A stretch of 7,802 nt of DNA from an uncultured Paraprevotella sp. (GTDB taxonomy: Bacteria; Bacteroidota; Bacteroidia; Bacteroidales; Bacteroidaceae), in the NCBI GenBank assembly GCA_900766785.1, contig CAAFWT010000151.1, positions 1 to 7,802 of the forward strand, read 5' to 3'. This document shows, piece by piece, positions 6,680 to 7,802 of the stretch; position 1 is the stretch's first letter; the number at the start of each line of letters is the position of its first letter. A model generated the notes under the pieces. That model did no database searches. It was not told where the DNA came from and worked only from the letters and a program-made list of their open reading frames with translations. The position numbers and the translations under genes are program-made.

Positions 6680-7675
6680 TTAACTGTTTATATTCAAGAA
6701 CTTACGGAAGCACTCCAGAGCCTTCCCACTCTCCAGCGACTCTCTGGCCATGTCCACAGTCTCACTCATGCTGAGATTCTTGTCCATGATGCTTATTCCA
6801 CATGCGGCATTGGCAATGACCACGTTCTTCTGTGAGAGCGTGGATGTGCCTTCCAATACAGAGTCGAAGATAGCAGCAGCCTCCTCGGGAGTTTTCCCTC
6901 CATACAGTTCCTCGCGCGTGGTGTATCTCAGTCCCATTTCAACGGGCGTATATACGCGTTCATACAGTTTGGTCACAATCTTGAATTCGCTGGTAAGAGA
7001 AATCTCATCATATCCATCGTAACTGGTCACTACACCAAAGTTGTCTCCTATCTTCTGATGAATGCTTGTATAGAGGCGCATCTGTGCCTGGGTGGCGGTT
7101 CCATGCAGGGAGTTCTTGGGGCGGCAGGGATTGAGCAATGGACCTAAGATGTTAAAGCAAGTGGGTATGGCCAACTCCTTGCGTACGGGGCCCACGTTCT
7201 TCATACCATAGGCGAACAGAGGTGCATGCATATAACATACACCAGATTCTTCTATGGAACGACGCAGCAGGGATTCATCGTCCGTAAACTTCACCCCATG
7301 GAGTGCCAGCACATTACTGGCTCCGCTTATGCTACTACTGCTTCCGTTACCGTGCTTGCTGACCAAGTACCCTGCACCAGCAATGACAAAGGCTGCGCAG
7401 GTACTGATATTGAAGGTGTTCTTGCCATCACCGCCTGTACCCACTATATCCAGTGTGTTGAGGTCGTCCAGATGTACACGCTTGCCTGTCTCAAGCAATC
7501 CTTCCCGGAAACCTATCACTTCATCCACTGTGATTCCACTAATCTGCAAGGCTGTGAGCAGGGCAGAAATCTGCACGGGTGTGTAGGCTTCCCTTGTGAT
7601 ATTGATCATGATGTCGTGAGTCTCATTGCTGGACAATGACTCTCCTGCAATCAGTTTCTCAAGATACTGTTTCAT
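6680..7675 (-). CDS. trpD: Anthranilate phosphoribosyltransferase
   Basis: TrpD transfers the phosphoribosyl group of PRPP to anthranilate. The 331 residues match the normal length. PRPP/metal motifs visible are GTGGDGKNTFNIST (79-92), KHGN (107-110) and the Asp-Glu pair 223-224. The anthranilate-side Arg165 in VGPVRKEL and ILGPLLNP (176-183) are also conserved. After KHGN the sequence is GSSSSISGASNVL, where many relatives have RSVSSKSGSADVL, so the Arg of KHGNR is Gly here. The protein has no tryptophan. It is stand-alone, not fused to trpG. It begins 33 bases after the trpG stop and ends 22 bases before trpC. Confidence 0.97.
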   Translation of the reverse strand: MKQYLEKLIAGESLSSNETHDIMINITREAYTPVQISALLTALQISGITVDEVIGFREGLLETGKRVHLDDLNTLDIVGTGGDGKNTFNISTCAAFVIAGAGYLVSKHGNGSSSSISGASNVLALHGVKFTDDESLLRRSIEESGVCYMHAPLFAYGMKNVGPVRKELAIPTCFNILGPLLNPCRPKNSLHGTATQAQMRLYTSIHQKIGDNFGVVTSYDGYDEISLTSEFKIVTKLYERVYTPVEMGLRYTTREELYGGKTPEEAAAIFDSVLEGTSTLSQKNVVIANAACGISIMDKNLSMSETVDMARESLESGKALECFRKFLNINS

Positions 7676-7708
7676 AGCGTATTGAACTCTGTTTATTATA
7701 CTTATTAT

Positions 7709-7802
7709 TTAGTGCTCCAGCCAGTTGGAAATGATTTTCTGCCCATCGGGCGTGAGCACACTTTCGGGGTGATACTGAATTCCGCGCACATCATATTGCC
7801 TA
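7709..7802 (-). CDS. trpG: Anthranilate synthase glutamine amidotransferase component, C-terminal 30 residues only
   Basis: The last 30 codons of a class-I glutamine amidotransferase run off the right edge, ending in TAA. The fragment contains GIQYHPESVLTPDG, which carries the triad His (fragment residue 11) and Glu (residue 13), and ends in SNWLEH. This ending is characteristic of TrpG/PabA, and the position directly before trpD makes TrpG the best call: it would supply ammonia to TrpE for anthranilate synthesis. The nucleophilic Cys and N terminus lie outside the window, so whether it is separate from or fused to TrpE cannot be seen. Confidence 0.9.
   Translation of the reverse strand, partial: RQYDVRGIQYHPESVLTPDGQKIISNWLEH

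Overview
The window is a compact block of amino-acid biosynthesis genes, all on the minus strand, so transcription runs from high to low coordinates. It most likely comes from a Bacteroidales bacterium, probably a Prevotella/Bacteroides-type gut anaerobe. Supporting signs are the fused HisIE, a near-textbook Bacteroidetes -7 element (TAnnTTTG) upstream of hisH, no clear Shine-Dalgarno sequences, an FtsE-type ATPase with no adjacent ftsX, and Bacteroidetes-flavoured protein motifs. The genus call is inference from memory of these families, not a database match.

In transcription order the layout is as follows. trpG (only its last 30 codons, cut by the right edge), trpD, trpC, trpF and trpA form the distal part of a tryptophan operon and carry anthranilate through to indole-3-glycerol phosphate and indole. 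A 148-bp gap (4287-4434) follows, with a strong candidate promoter but no convincing terminator. Next comes a tight hisH-hisA-hisF-hisIE cluster: HisIE converts PR-ATP to ProFAR, HisA isomerises it to PRFAR, and HisHF makes imidazole-glycerol phosphate plus AICAR. hisG, hisD, hisC and hisB are not in the window. After hisIE come an ftsE-like ABC ATPase gene and a monofunctional aspartate kinase gene (lysC-type), whose first 258 codons are present.

The first 20 bases match the 3' end of the Illumina TruSeq read-1 adapter. They are a sequencing artefact joined to the broken end of the aspartate kinase gene, and position 21 is the first credible genomic base.

Nearly every base is coding. No RNA gene, mobile element, CRISPR array or long non-coding stretch was seen, and no non-coding interval exceeds 148 bases. 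I see no new defence or other exotic system. The points worth a second look are the adapter, the trp-his-ftsE-lysC arrangement, a 13-base promoter-like motif shared by the trpA-hisH and hisF-hisIE gaps, and a few family-motif deviations.
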